DNA of 64,000 nucleotides from Flavobacterium pectinovorum (GCF_022802975.1 NZ_JAFEVZ010000003.1:124001-188000); one strand, 5' to 3'; positions 15,085 to 24,603 are shown, counted from the first letter of the stretch. Notes: generated from the letters alone by a model not told the origin. A program made the numbers and translations.

Positions 15085-16986
15085 ATGAAAAAAGTATTAT
15101 TTATAACCTTAATAATGATGAGTTTAAATGCTATAGGACAAAATGTAATGTCGCAGGAATTGTTATGGAAATTAGGAAGAGTGACTCCACTTGGAATTTC
15201 AAAAGACGCAAAAAATATTGTTTTTAAGGTTTCTACCCCTTCTGTGGAGGAAAACAAATCGCATTCTAAATTTTATATTATTCCTTTAAATGGAGGAAAT
15301 ACAACTGAAATTAAAGATACTAAAGACATTTTAGCCGATAAAAACATTTCGCCTGACGGAAAATATTTGGTTTATAATGAAGAAGTAAAAATTGACAAAG
15401 TTTTAGGAAAAGATTTTTATCCAAATCTTGAAAAATCGGATGTACAAATTTATGATGGTCTGGATTATCGCCACTGGGATACCTGGAACGAGGGAAAATT
15501 TAATCATGTTTTTTATAAGGAAAATAAAGACGATGCAAAAGGAATTGACATTTTAAAAGGTGAAAATTTTGACAGTCCTCAAAAACCTTTTGGAGGCGAC
15601 GAAGATTATATCTGGTCTCCGGACAGCAAAAACATTTTGTATGTGTGTAAGAAAAAAGCAGGAACCGAATATGCTATTTCAACAAACACGAATATTTACG
15701 AGTACAATTTAGAGACTCAAAAAACAATAAACAGAACTGAGGATAATTTGGGTTATGATATGGCTCCGCAATTTTCTCCAACAGGAAATTTATCATGGCT
15801 GCAAATGAAACGCGATGGTTACGAAACTGATAAAAATGATATAATTGTTGAGTTTAAAGGAATCAAACAAAATTTAACCGCAAACTGGGACGGAACTGTA
15901 GATAGTTTCATCTGGAGCAAGGATGGTAAAAATGTTTATTTTACAGCTCCTGTGGACGGTACAAAACAGCTTTTTATTGTCAATTTTCCGGGAGTTACCC
16001 GAATTGCAATTACGGTTCGTCAATTGACAAATGGTGATTTTGACGTTAATGATTTAGTTGGCTTAGCTGGCGATGACATTATTGTAACACGATCTGATAT
16101 GAATCATGCTTCGGAAATTTATTCTTTTAATTTGAAGAAAAACACCTGGAAACAATTATCAAATATCAATACAGAAACATACAAATCACTAACATTAAGC
16201 AAAACCGAAAAGCGTTACGTGACTACTACTGACGGCAAAAAAATGCTGGTTTGGGTAATTCTGCCTCCAAATTTTGATGCTTCAAAAAAATATCCAACAT
16301 TATTGTTTTGTCAGGGAGGACCGCAAAGTGCATTAACACAATCGTATTCTTTCCGTTGGAATTTCTCTTTGATGGCTGCTAAAGGTTATGTGGTGGTTGC
16401 TCCAAATCGTCGTGGAATGCCGGGTCATGGTGTAGAATGGAATGAGCAGATCAGTAAAGACTGGGGAGGTCAGGTGATGGATGATTACCTCTCTGCAATT
16501 GATGATGTTGCCAAAGAAAACTACGTTGACAAAAACCGTTTAGGATGTGTGGGAGCCAGCTACGGAGGATATTCGGTATTTTATCTGGCCGGAATTCATA
16601 AAAACCGTTTTAAGACTTTTATCGCTCATGACGGTGTTTTTAATACACAGAGTATGTTTGGAACTACCGAAGAAGTTTTCTTCAATAACTGGGATTTTGG
16701 CGGAGCTTACTGGGAAAAAGACAATGCTGTAGCGCAAAAAGCATACACAACTTTTAACCCGGCAACTTTGGTTGGAAACTGGAACAAACCCATTTTAATT
16801 GTTCAGGGCGGAAAAGATTTTCGTGTACCAATCGGACAAAGTCAGGAAGCGTTTCAGGCAGCACAGTTAAGAGGTATCAAGAGCCGTTTGCTATATTTTC
16901 CTGATGAAAATCACTGGGTTTTAAAACCGCAAAATGCACAGGTTTGGCAAAACGAATTTTTTAAATGGCTGAACGAAACCCTTTAA
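15085..16986 (+). CDS. S9 family serine peptidase (prolyl oligopeptidase / DPP type), exported
   Basis: The 633-residue protein has a signal peptide (MKKVLFITLIMMSLNAIGQ), an N-terminal beta-propeller with WSPDSKN-, FSPTGN- and WSKDGKN-type blades (about 40-370), and a C-terminal alpha/beta hydrolase domain. The catalytic triad is visible: Ser492 in GASYGG, Asp578 in GGKDFRVP and His610 in DENHWV. This resembles dipeptidyl peptidase 5-like and acylaminoacyl-peptidase-like enzymes, which trim peptides in the periplasm for use as nutrients. It stands alone, ending in a strong terminator. Confidence 0.92.
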   Translation: MKKVLFITLIMMSLNAIGQNVMSQELLWKLGRVTPLGISKDAKNIVFKVSTPSVEENKSHSKFYIIPLNGGNTTEIKDTKDILADKNISPDGKYLVYNEEVKIDKVLGKDFYPNLEKSDVQIYDGLDYRHWDTWNEGKFNHVFYKENKDDAKGIDILKGENFDSPQKPFGGDEDYIWSPDSKNILYVCKKKAGTEYAISTNTNIYEYNLETQKTINRTEDNLGYDMAPQFSPTGNLSWLQMKRDGYETDKNDIIVEFKGIKQNLTANWDGTVDSFIWSKDGKNVYFTAPVDGTKQLFIVNFPGVTRIAITVRQLTNGDFDVNDLVGLAGDDIIVTRSDMNHASEIYSFNLKKNTWKQLSNINTETYKSLTLSKTEKRYVTTTDGKKMLVWVILPPNFDASKKYPTLLFCQGGPQSALTQSYSFRWNFSLMAAKGYVVVAPNRRGMPGHGVEWNEQISKDWGGQVMDDYLSAIDDVAKENYVDKNRLGCVGASYGGYSVFYLAGIHKNRFKTFIAHDGVFNTQSMFGTTEEVFFNNWDFGGAYWEKDNAVAQKAYTTFNPATLVGNWNKPILIVQGGKDFRVPIGQSQEAFQAAQLRGIKSRLLYFPDENHWVLKPQNAQVWQNEFFKWLNETL

Positions 16987-17005
16987 TTAAAATACAAAAT
17001 ACTAT

Positions 17006-17038
17006 TAGCCACAGATTAAGGTCTGTGGTTATTTTTTT
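17006..17038 (+). terminator. terminator after the S9 peptidase
   Basis: A 10-bp stem (TAGCCACAGA / TCTGTGGTTA, one G-U) with a 6-nt loop and seven T lies 20 bp after the stop. Confidence 0.88.
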
Positions 17039-17124
17039 AAAGAAAGTTTGGCTTTTTAAAACAGAAAATATTGAATAAATTGCAGTAGTAATCATTTCAA
17101 AAAACAAATCCCTTACGATCATTT

Positions 17125-19566
17125 ATGGAAAGCAAAAGAAGCTATATGCCCATTAAAGTACTTTTCGGTTACCTTGCCCTGGTTGCATTAGTCGTAATTG
17201 TGGGATGGTTTTTATATTCTGAAAATGCGATTTACAACAAACTAGAAGATAAAATAGCTTTTGAAAAAACAAAAATATTAAAAGTCAGCAAACTTTTTTC
17301 TAACGTATATAAAACAGAAAGTTTAGCCCGAAAAACAATTCAGAACAACTCTGAAAAAGACTTTAAAAGTTATTTGACTGAAACCGATTCTTTGCGATCC
17401 CGAATCGACACGCTCAAACAAATTGTAACTACAGACTACCAAAAGGTTTTGTTAGACAGTGTTACTTATTTATTATCTGAAAAAACAGATAACATCAGAC
17501 AATTAAAAACGATAAAAAACAAAGCCGAAGATGAAGTTTCTGTAAACACAGCTATTGATGAAATTACCAAAATGGAGTTTAAACTCCGAAAACTGGAACT
17601 TGAGGATTTTACCAGGAGCCCGAATGATTTAGGAAGTTATCAGCGAAATGTACTGCAAAAATACGTTGATTACCTCAACCAGAATATTCCGGATGACAGC
17701 ACCAATACGCTTACCAAACAAGCTTCTGATTCTATTTTGGCCAATTCAAAAAAACTGCTGAGCGATGTAAAACAAAAAGCCGAAAAGAAAAAAGAATCTT
17801 TAAATTTTGAAGAAAACAAACTGCTTAAAAATGAAATTGCCATTTCTGAACAACTCCGAAAAGTACTTCGGATAATTGAGAGGGAAATCATCATTAATTC
17901 GATAAAAAACAATTCATTAAAAGAGAAATCACTTAAAAAAGTAAATGAAATTGTTACAGCTTCGGCCATTATTGGTTTACTGTTAACAGTCGTCTTCTCG
18001 ATTATAATTGTAAGCGATTATTCGAAATCGCAATTGTATAAAAAACAGTTGGAAATTGCCAATTTTAAAACCAAAAATCTGCTTAAAAGCCGCGAGCAGC
18101 TTATTTCAACAGTGAGTCATGATTTAAAAACTCCGTTGAGCACCATTGTTGGGTATTCAGAACTTTTGGGCAATTCTGATGTGAATACGAAACAATCTTA
18201 TTTTATCAAAAACATAAAGAATTCCTCAGAATATATTACCCAGCTGGTTCAGGATTTATTGGATTTCTCTCAAATTGAGGCGGGAAAAATTACGATTGAA
18301 AAAGTTCCCTTTTCATTATCTGAAATCATTGATGAAGTTGCTAAAAGTATTCAGACCGTTTACAAACAAAAAAACATTGACCTGATTATTAATATTGATG
18401 AAAAACTGAACTCAAAAATTGTTGGAGATCCGTTTCGCTTAAAACAAATTTTGAGCAACATAATCGGAAATGCCTATAAATTTACAGAACAGGGTTTTAT
18501 AAGAATCAGTGCTTATATTGTCGAAGAGAATGACTTTTTTGCCATTAATATTGAAGATTCGGGTATTGGAATCGAAAAGAAAAACCAGAAACTTGTATTT
18601 GAAGAATTTGCCCAGGCCAATGAAAACATCGAAAAACAATACGGCGGAACTGGTTTAGGATTGGCCATCTGTCAAAAAATCATTTCGATTTTAGGCGGAA
18701 AATTAAACCTCGAAAGCACTTTTGGAGAAGGAAGTACTTTTAAAATCAAACTTCCGCTGTTATTCGATACAAGTGCAATTTTACCTGACAGAGGGCAACA
18801 AGAAATTATTTTGAACTCTGAAAAATTGACTTTTATTGTTCTGGATGACGATATTAATTTACTGAATTTAACCACAACTGTTTTAAAACAGCAAAAGCAT
18901 CAGGTCTTATCATTTACTCATGCAGCCCAAGCATTAGAAACCATTCGAAATACTGATTTTGATTTTATTATTACAGACATTCAAATGCCTAAAATTGATG
19001 GTTTTTTGTTTGTTAAAAAATTAAAAAATGAAACCAATTCATTTTTTAATAATCAACCCATTATTGCTATAACAGGACGAACAGATTTAGATTTTTCTAC
19101 TTATACAAATGCCGGTTTTTCAACAGTCATAAACAAACCCTATTCTCCAAAAATTTTGCTTGAAACCATTCAAAAAGTCCTGAACAAAACCATAACTCAT
19201 GAAGATAATATTATCAAAACGGAAGAGCAGGTTTCTTCAAAAAATTATTCTTTAGAAACTTTAAAAGAGTTTTTGGGCAATGATGCTGAATCAGCAAAAG
19301 AGTTCATCAGATCATTTATAGAAAATACAAAACTAAATTTAAAGGCTTTAGAAAATGCTGTTCAGGAAAGAAACATTGCCGAAATAAATTCACTTGCACA
19401 TCGTATTGCTCCAATGTTCAGGCAAATTCAGTCAGATGAAATTGGAACAATACTGAAAAAATTAGAACAAAATGATTTAGAAAATTCGAATTTAGAATCT
19501 CTTTATAGTGCTTTAAAATCTAAAATTGATTTACTTTTTGACACTTTAAAAAGAGAAATCCTTTAA
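17125..19566 (+). CDS. hybrid sensor histidine kinase with REC and Hpt domains
   Basis: The 813-residue inner-membrane protein has TM1 at about 11-29, a long helical, coiled-coil-like periplasmic sensor (about 30-270), TM2 at about 275-297, HisKA with His332 (STVSHDLKTPLS), HATPase_c (GNAYKFTEQG; DSGIGIEKK; GGTGLGLAICQ), a receiver domain with Asp618 (FIITDIQMPKIDG) and a C-terminal Hpt helix bundle with His759 (LAHRIAPMFRQ). So a full four-step phosphorelay is encoded in one chain. The partner is very likely the sigma-54 regulator facing it, whose stop codon overlaps this one by 4 bp. The signal is unknown. Confidence 0.94.
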   Translation: MESKRSYMPIKVLFGYLALVALVVIVGWFLYSENAIYNKLEDKIAFEKTKILKVSKLFSNVYKTESLARKTIQNNSEKDFKSYLTETDSLRSRIDTLKQIVTTDYQKVLLDSVTYLLSEKTDNIRQLKTIKNKAEDEVSVNTAIDEITKMEFKLRKLELEDFTRSPNDLGSYQRNVLQKYVDYLNQNIPDDSTNTLTKQASDSILANSKKLLSDVKQKAEKKKESLNFEENKLLKNEIAISEQLRKVLRIIEREIIINSIKNNSLKEKSLKKVNEIVTASAIIGLLLTVVFSIIIVSDYSKSQLYKKQLEIANFKTKNLLKSREQLISTVSHDLKTPLSTIVGYSELLGNSDVNTKQSYFIKNIKNSSEYITQLVQDLLDFSQIEAGKITIEKVPFSLSEIIDEVAKSIQTVYKQKNIDLIINIDEKLNSKIVGDPFRLKQILSNIIGNAYKFTEQGFIRISAYIVEENDFFAINIEDSGIGIEKKNQKLVFEEFAQANENIEKQYGGTGLGLAICQKIISILGGKLNLESTFGEGSTFKIKLPLLFDTSAILPDRGQQEIILNSEKLTFIVLDDDINLLNLTTTVLKQQKHQVLSFTHAAQALETIRNTDFDFIITDIQMPKIDGFLFVKKLKNETNSFFNNQPIIAITGRTDLDFSTYTNAGFSTVINKPYSPKILLETIQKVLNKTITHEDNIIKTEEQVSSKNYSLETLKEFLGNDAESAKEFIRSFIENTKLNLKALENAVQERNIAEINSLAHRIAPMFRQIQSDEIGTILKKLEQNDLENSNLESLYSALKSKIDLLFDTLKREIL

Positions 19567-20903
19567 TCAATATTGTATTGTTTCAATTTGTTATAAAGTG
19601 TTTTTCTGGTAATTTTTAACAACTTTGCCGCTTCAGATTTATTATTTTGGGTTCTCGATAAAGCGTGAATAATCGTTTCTTTTTCATTTTCGGATAAAGA
19701 AAAACTGCCTGAACTACCAGTCTTTTCAGTCTGAAAAAATTCTATAGGTAAAACATCACTTTCGATAAAGTCTCCCTGAGATAAAAGTGTGGCTCGTTTG
19801 ATACAATTTTGAAGTTCCCGCAAATTTCCGGGCCAATTGTATTTTTGAAAAATAGCTACTACTTCCGGCGAGAATCCAATAATGTCCTTATTTAACTGAT
19901 GGTTTGCTTTTTCTAAAAAGTAATCTGCAAAAACCATTAAATCCTCTCCTCTTTCTGTTAATGAAGGTGATTGAATAGAGAACTCATTGATTCGGTGATA
20001 CAAATCTTCTCTAAAATCTCCGTTTCTTACTGCACCTCGTAAATCTTCATTTGTTGCCGTAATAATCCGAATATCAACATCGATTTCTTTATTACTTCCA
20101 ACCGGTTTTATTTTTCGCTCCTGAAGTGCTCTTAGTAACTGAATCTGATTTTCGTAAGAAAGATTTCCTATTTCATCCAAAAAAATAGTTCCGCCATTTG
20201 CTGCTTCAAAATACCCTGTTTTATCGCTTATGGCTCCTGTAAAAGATCCTTTTAAATGTCCGAAAAATTCACTGGCTGCCAATTCTTTAGGAATCGCACC
20301 ACAGTCAACAGCGATAAAATTATTGTTTTTTCGATGGCTTTGCTGATGAATACTTTTGGCAATAATTTCTTTTCCGGTGCCGCTTTCGCCAATAATCAGA
20401 ACAGACATATCGGTAGGACTGACCAGTTTGATATGCTCTAATAATTTTTTGGAAGCAACAGAAATTCCTTTTACAAACTCATTTTCGGAAGAAGCCTCCT
20501 TCGCTGGAATTCTTTTTTCTTTTACTGTCTCTTTTTCAGCCGGAGCTGTCTGCAATGCGTTTGTAATAACCAATAAAACTTCATCAGGATTAAATGGCTT
20601 CGAGATATAATCTGAAGCTCCGTTTTTTATTGCTTTTACGGCAGTATTTACATCTGAGTAACCCGTCATGAGTATCACAGGGATTTCAGGATGCGAAGTT
20701 TTAAATTCAGTCATTAAAACAATACCGTCAGCATCAGGCAAACGAAGGTCTGTCAAAATCAAATCAAAAGATTCTTTTTTGATATATACTCGGGCTTCCG
20801 CTGCTGAGAAAGCAATAGTTACATCGAATGCTTTTTTTACCAGAAACTTTTCTAATAATTTGCAAAATGAAATATCGTCTTCTATTAATAATATCTTCGG
20901 CAT
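19563..20903 (-). CDS. sigma-54-dependent response regulator (NtrC family)
   Basis: The 446-residue regulator has a receiver with phospho-acceptor Asp52 (ILTDLRLPDADG), an AAA+ domain with Walker A GESGTGKE (172-179), the sigma-54 contact loop GSFTGA (219-224; GAFTGA in most homologues), Walker B IFLDEIG (240-246), and a Fis-type HTH at 420-446 (NNKSEAAKLLKITRKTLYNK). It activates RpoN promoters when phosphorylated. It is tail-to-tail with the hybrid kinase (4-bp overlap) and head-on after the PepSY-like cluster. I looked for a clear -24/-12 site in front of the PepSY genes and did not find one. Confidence 0.94.
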   Translation of the reverse strand: MPKILLIEDDISFCKLLEKFLVKKAFDVTIAFSAAEARVYIKKESFDLILTDLRLPDADGIVLMTEFKTSHPEIPVILMTGYSDVNTAVKAIKNGASDYISKPFNPDEVLLVITNALQTAPAEKETVKEKRIPAKEASSENEFVKGISVASKKLLEHIKLVSPTDMSVLIIGESGTGKEIIAKSIHQQSHRKNNNFIAVDCGAIPKELAASEFFGHLKGSFTGAISDKTGYFEAANGGTIFLDEIGNLSYENQIQLLRALQERKIKPVGSNKEIDVDIRIITATNEDLRGAVRNGDFREDLYHRINEFSIQSPSLTERGEDLMVFADYFLEKANHQLNKDIIGFSPEVVAIFQKYNWPGNLRELQNCIKRATLLSQGDFIESDVLPIEFFQTEKTGSSGSFSLSENEKETIIHALSRTQNNKSEAAKLLKITRKTLYNKLKQYNID

Positions 20904-20970
20904 GTTCTTTTTGGGACTTTTTTGCTAAAATACCACTATTTAAAGTAGAATTTCACAAATTTATGCAAAA

Positions 20971-20999
20971 AAAAGAGACTGCTAAAAGCAATCTCTTTT
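20971..20999 (-). terminator. terminator of the PepSY-like gene cluster
   Basis: On the minus strand AAAAGAGA-TTGCT pairs with AGCAG-TCTCTTTT around a TTT loop, followed by a T-run. It separates the four-gene cluster from the response regulator. Confidence 0.8.
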
Positions 21000-21028
21000 C
21001 ACCAAAAACATAAATCTAATTCACCTAA

Positions 21029-21325
21029 TTATATCTTCAACCAGTTTCCATTGACATCTGAATAAACAGTAGCCTTTTGGTCTCCAACTGCTATATCTAA
21101 TTTGTATTCTTTTTTCTCGTTTACAAATGCTTTCTCAAGCTTTACTCCCGGATATGCGGTTTCTAATGCTTTTTTTACAGCATCCGGAACTTCATCCGTT
21201 TTAACTTCTTTATACTCTGATTGAAAATTTACAGACGTTTTTACAGGGTCAACATTACTACTTGTAGTTGCGTAAATTGACAAACTTCCTAAAACAATAG
21301 CTGCTGATAAGATTAACTTTTTCAT
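21029..21325 (-). CDS. PepSY-like (DUF2874) secreted protein, paralogue 4
   Basis: This 98-residue protein has a signal peptide (MKKLILSAAIVLGSLSIYA) and one PepSY-like domain with the core VPDAVKKALETAYPGVKLEK, then KKEYKLDIAVGDQ and VYSDVNGNWLK. It is the last of four tandem paralogues, 17 bp after the third, followed by the terminator. The domain is thought to bind or inhibit partners in the periplasm; its role here is unknown. The copies differ enough to be old duplicates, while the signal peptides stay nearly identical. Confidence 0.82.
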   Translation of the reverse strand: MKKLILSAAIVLGSLSIYATTSSNVDPVKTSVNFQSEYKEVKTDEVPDAVKKALETAYPGVKLEKAFVNEKKEYKLDIAVGDQKATVYSDVNGNWLKI

Positions 21326-21342
21326 AATGCTGATTTTTAAAA

Positions 21343-21639
21343 TTATTTTTTAATAATATTTCCTGAAGCATCTGTAAAAACAGTATACTTTTTATCTCCA
21401 CTTGAAATTTCCAGTTTGTACTCGTTTTTTGCGTTTTTGTACACTTTTTCAAGTTTAGTATTTGGAAAAGATTTTTCGACTGTAGCTTTTACAGCTGCCG
21501 GAACTGCATCTGAAGCAACTTCGGTATATTCATCCTGAACAACAATCGAATTAACAGTTGAAGCTGTTCCTGCCGGAATAGCTGCCTGAACCGATAACCC
21601 TCCCAGAATAATTGCTGCAGATAAGATTAGCTTTTTCAT
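21343..21639 (-). CDS. PepSY-like (DUF2874) secreted protein, paralogue 3
   Basis: A 98-residue exported protein: signal peptide MKKLILSAAIILGGLSVQA, then an Ala/Thr-rich linker and the domain core VPAAVKATVEKSFPNTKLEK, NEYKLEISSGDKKYTVFTD and the GNIIKK end. It lies 20 bp after paralogue 2. Compared with the others, the Tyr-Pro of the core is Phe-Pro. Transcription as one unit with its neighbours is likely from the spacing. Confidence 0.82.
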   Translation of the reverse strand: MKKLILSAAIILGGLSVQAAIPAGTASTVNSIVVQDEYTEVASDAVPAAVKATVEKSFPNTKLEKVYKNAKNEYKLEISSGDKKYTVFTDASGNIIKK

Positions 21640-21659
21640 AATTAGTGGTTTTATTTGAG

Positions 21660-21947
21660 TTATTTTTTAAGGATATTTCCTTTGTCATCGGTATAAACAG
21701 TAGACTTTTCACCTCTTACTGTTATCTCGATTTTATACTCTTTTTTATCGTTTACGAATGCCTTATCGAGTTTCACACCCGGATAAGCATTATCTAAACC
21801 CGTTTTAACGGCAGCAGGTACTGCGTCAACTTCTTTGTATTCGTCCTGAATTATTGATTTGACAACTGTATTTCCTGAACTTATGGCAGCTGCCTGAATT
21901 GACAAGCCTCCTAAAAGGATAGCTGCTGAAAAGATTAACTTTTTCAT
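21660..21947 (-). CDS. PepSY-like (DUF2874) secreted protein, paralogue 2
   Basis: A 95-residue exported protein: signal peptide MKKLIFSAAILLGGLSIQA, then QDEYKEVDAVPAAVKTGL with two residues fewer than its sisters before the core (the 'D/E-x' of xxDEVP is missing). The rest, NAYPGVKLDKAFVNDKKEYK and VYTDDKGNILKK, follows the family. It is second in the cluster. Confidence 0.82.
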   Translation of the reverse strand: MKKLIFSAAILLGGLSIQAAAISSGNTVVKSIIQDEYKEVDAVPAAVKTGLDNAYPGVKLDKAFVNDKKEYKIEITVRGEKSTVYTDDKGNILKK

Positions 21948-21976
21948 GATAAATTGTTTTAAAGATTACCTCAAAA

Positions 21977-22273
21977 TTATTTTTTAATCCAGGTTCCGTC
22001 AGCATTAGCAAACAGATTACCTACTTTGTCACCAACAGTAACATCTAATTTGTATTCTGATTTTGCATTTTTATATGCTTTTGAAAGTATAACATCCGGA
22101 TATGCTTTTTTAAGTGCATCTATAATTGCTGTTGGAACTTCTTCTAATTTAACTTCGGTATATTCATCCTGAATAGAAATTGTTTTTACAATAGTATTTG
22201 ATACTGAAGAAGTTGATGCAAATGAAGTTAAACCTCCCAAAACGATTGCGGCTGATAAAAATAAATTTTTCAT
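21977..22273 (-). CDS. PepSY-like (DUF2874) secreted protein, paralogue 1
   Basis: A 98-residue exported protein and the first gene of the cluster: signal peptide MKNLFLSAAIVLGGLTSFA, then IQDEYTEVKLEEVPTAIIDA, KAYPDVILSKAYKNAKSEYK and a GTWIKK end. A 555-bp gene-free region lies upstream, so the cluster promoter must be there. Its C-terminal Trp resembles paralogue 4 rather than 2 and 3. Confidence 0.82.
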   Translation of the reverse strand: MKNLFLSAAIVLGGLTSFASTSSVSNTIVKTISIQDEYTEVKLEEVPTAIIDALKKAYPDVILSKAYKNAKSEYKLDVTVGDKVGNLFANADGTWIKK

Positions 22274-22793
22274 AATGTGTATATTTTAATTATTAATAGT
22301 TGTTTTACACATTAGACAAAGAAATTATTATGCCGTAACCAAAACCACAAAGACAAAACCACTTAAGACACTGTATTTAAAGCAATTAAACAAATGTAAG
22401 CGTTTTTAAAAATAATAACAAGTGTATAATTTGTAAAAAAAGTGGGTAAAAAGTACACACAAAAGTGTTTCTGTAGTATTTATAAAATCAGTTCTTCAGA
22501 GTGCATTTTCAAAAAAACTAATAAATCTGTTAATAACCATCAAGACTTAATCTTGAATAATGATTAAAAACTAAAAAAAATCTGGAGTTAAGATAAGTTT
22601 CGTTTGCCATATAAAACCTACTTATTAACCAAGTATTTGATAAACAAAAAATTACCACATACATTAAAATCAGAAATAACACGTTATGAATAGAATAATA
22701 ACACAAAAACACTCCTTAAAATCTTTTTTTAACATAATTACAAACAATTCTCAATAATTATCTCGTCAATATTAAAATGTTAAAATTAAATTG
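22274..22793. other. gene-free region between divergent PepSY-like cluster and ompA
   Basis: The 520 bp are strongly AT-rich. Short frames exist but have no start context or protein-like composition. It must hold the PepSY-cluster promoter, but I could identify neither a TANNTTTG box on the minus strand at a good distance nor a convincing TGGCAC-N5-TTGC sigma-54 site. No repeats stand out. Confidence 0.5.
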
Positions 22794-22801
22794 TAATTTT
22801 G
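22794..22801 (+). promoter_or_regulatory. -7 box TAATTTTG of ompA-family gene
   Basis: Exact TANNTTTG match 27 bp before the ATG at 22829. No clear -33 TTTG is found at 17-20 bp. Confidence 0.5.
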
Positions 22802-22828
22802 CACCAAATTTTAAAATTGTAATATAAA

Positions 22829-24085
22829 ATGAAAAAAATTATACTATTACTTGTTTTACTAGTAACAGTTGTAACAGTTAATGCTCAAACAAGCACTGAC
22901 GAAAGTTTAACTGATGGCAATTTCAACAAATGGTCTATTGAATTAGCAGGTGGATTTAACAAACCACAAAACCCAATGAAATATTACACATCACCAATAA
23001 GCCCGTTTGTTGTTGATTTAGGAGTACGATACATGCTCAATAATAAATTTGGTTTGAAAGCTGATTTTGGTTACAACAGTTTTCAGGAAGAAAAAAACTC
23101 AACTCCTTTTGACACAAAATATTACAGATTTGACATTCAGGGTGTAGCCAATTTAGGGCGAATCATGAATTTTGAGACCTGGACAAAAACAATTGGTTTA
23201 TTAGGACACACAGGTTTTGGCGCTGCCTATTTTGAAGACAAAAACTCTTCATTAAACGACAAAATGATTAATTTCGTCATTGGTGTAACCGGTCAGGTAA
23301 AACTATCTGACAGATTAGCTTTGACTGCAGACTTTTCAACTATTATGAATGCTCTTCAAAGTCACACATACGATGCAGCTGCACTAAATCCGGAGAAAGG
23401 TTTTAATGGAGCTTTATTTAATGGTACTATCGGTTTAACCGTGTACCTTGGCAAAAACCAAAAACACGCTGACTGGGTTACTATTATTAATAACGATATG
23501 CTTGTTCAAAGAGAAAGAATTGACGCTCTTGAAAAAATGTTAATCGATAGTGATAAAGATGGTGTAGCTGATTATTTAGATTTAGAGCCTAATACTATTG
23601 CCGGACTTATGGTAGACTCTAAAGGAAGAGCTGTTGATTTAAACAATAATGGCATCCCTGATGAATTAGAGAGTTACTTAACTAAAACTTACCCTAAAAA
23701 TTCTAATGGTGATGAGGCAATAAGCGATAAAGAATCAATTACAAAATTAGTAAACGGAGGTTATGTTGCTGCTTATTTCGACTTCAACAAGTCTACACCA
23801 ACAGATTCTTCTACGGATGGAATTAATTTTGTATTAAACTATTTAAGAAACAACCCTTCTGCAACTGTTGAAGTTACAGGCTATGCTGATGAGATTGGTA
23901 ACACTTCATACAACGAAAAGTTAGCAAATGAAAGAGCAAACAATGTAAAAAACATTTTAACTAAGGCTAAGATTTCTTCTGAAAGAGTAACAGTTACCAG
24001 TGGTGGTATAGATGCTTCTGTAGACAAGGATTCTGCTTTAGCAAGAAAATTAGCAAGAAGAGTTACTTTTAAAATAAAAAACTAA
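22829..24085 (+). CDS. OmpA-family outer membrane protein
   Basis: The 418-residue protein has a signal peptide (MKKIILLLVLLVTVVTVNA), an eight-stranded-type barrel (about 30-215, ending in TIGLTVYLGKN), a linker with calcium-type DSDKDGVADYLD and DLNNNGIPDELE motifs, and a C-terminal OmpA domain (about 310-418) with VEVTGYADEIGNTSYNEKLA for peptidoglycan binding. It would anchor the outer membrane to the cell wall. It is a single-gene unit with its own promoter and terminator. A second OmpA gene of different design is at 58564. Confidence 0.92.
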   Translation: MKKIILLLVLLVTVVTVNAQTSTDESLTDGNFNKWSIELAGGFNKPQNPMKYYTSPISPFVVDLGVRYMLNNKFGLKADFGYNSFQEEKNSTPFDTKYYRFDIQGVANLGRIMNFETWTKTIGLLGHTGFGAAYFEDKNSSLNDKMINFVIGVTGQVKLSDRLALTADFSTIMNALQSHTYDAAALNPEKGFNGALFNGTIGLTVYLGKNQKHADWVTIINNDMLVQRERIDALEKMLIDSDKDGVADYLDLEPNTIAGLMVDSKGRAVDLNNNGIPDELESYLTKTYPKNSNGDEAISDKESITKLVNGGYVAAYFDFNKSTPTDSSTDGINFVLNYLRNNPSATVEVTGYADEIGNTSYNEKLANERANNVKNILTKAKISSERVTVTSGGIDASVDKDSALARKLARRVTFKIKN

Positions 24086-24117
24086 CGTAGTTTACATTTT
24101 ATAAAATTCTAAAAATC

Positions 24118-24148
24118 AAAAGCTGTATCTTCATGATACAGCTTTTTT
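24118..24148 (+). terminator. terminator after ompA-family gene
   Basis: Stem AAAAGCTGTATC / GATACAGCTTTT with a 5-nt loop, followed by further T residues, 33 bp after the stop. Confidence 0.88.
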
Positions 24149-24603
24149 TTATTCAAATTAAACCTGTAAAATAAATCTCCTTTAAAAATCCCTACTAAAA
24201 GAGATAAGCCTCAAAAACAGCTTTAAAAAGCTTTTAATTCCCGATCAATAAGTATTTTGCAGCAAGTATCATCCGGCTTTCCGTTACAATCTTATGTTCG
24301 AACTCCGAGCCATAAGATTTTTTTACTTCTCACGAGCGAAGCGAGCTGGCATAGCAATCGGGGCTAAATGGGACCATTTTGCTTTTTTAACATCATTAGT
24401 AAAAATAATAATCCAATGTTAAACTACAGCCAACGGTTGAAACCGTGGAAGATAATTATAATCGAGTTCAGGTTTATAACAAACATGCAAAATGCAACAT
24501 CAAGAAAACAAAAAAAATTGAAATTTTCTGGCAAATTATTCCGTTTCCGCTATCTAAAAATTAGATTAAATAATCGGCATTTTTTAGTTAAATCAAGACA
24601 TAA
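24149..24603. other. gene-free region with repeat remnants
   Basis: This holds interspersed repeat copy B (24272-24366) and a small palindrome ACGGTTGAAACCGT (24433-24446) of a kind I recall from other Bacteroidota intergenic regions. A frame at 24368-24688 covers part of it but runs through repeat text and the accC terminator, so I do not count it as a gene. Confidence 0.5.
24272..24366 (-). repeat. interspersed repeat, copy B
   Basis: Read on the minus strand, it begins TAGCCCCGAT (24357-24366), has the CTCGCTTCGCTCGTGAG hairpin-like part, and ends CGGAAAGCCGGA (24272-24283), the same frame as copy A at 2368-2436. Between, AATCTTATG (24288-24296) and CATAAGATT (24311-24319) form a further stem. 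Confidence 0.65.

Noticed and set aside
22274..22500. RpoN -24/-12 promoter before the PepSY cluster
   Set aside because: No TGGCAC-N5-TTGC-like site with correct spacing was found on the minus strand.
22530..22712. 60-residue minus-strand frame in the PepSY/ompA gap
   Set aside because: No promoter or ribosome-binding context, and aromatic-rich text typical of translated AT-rich spacer.
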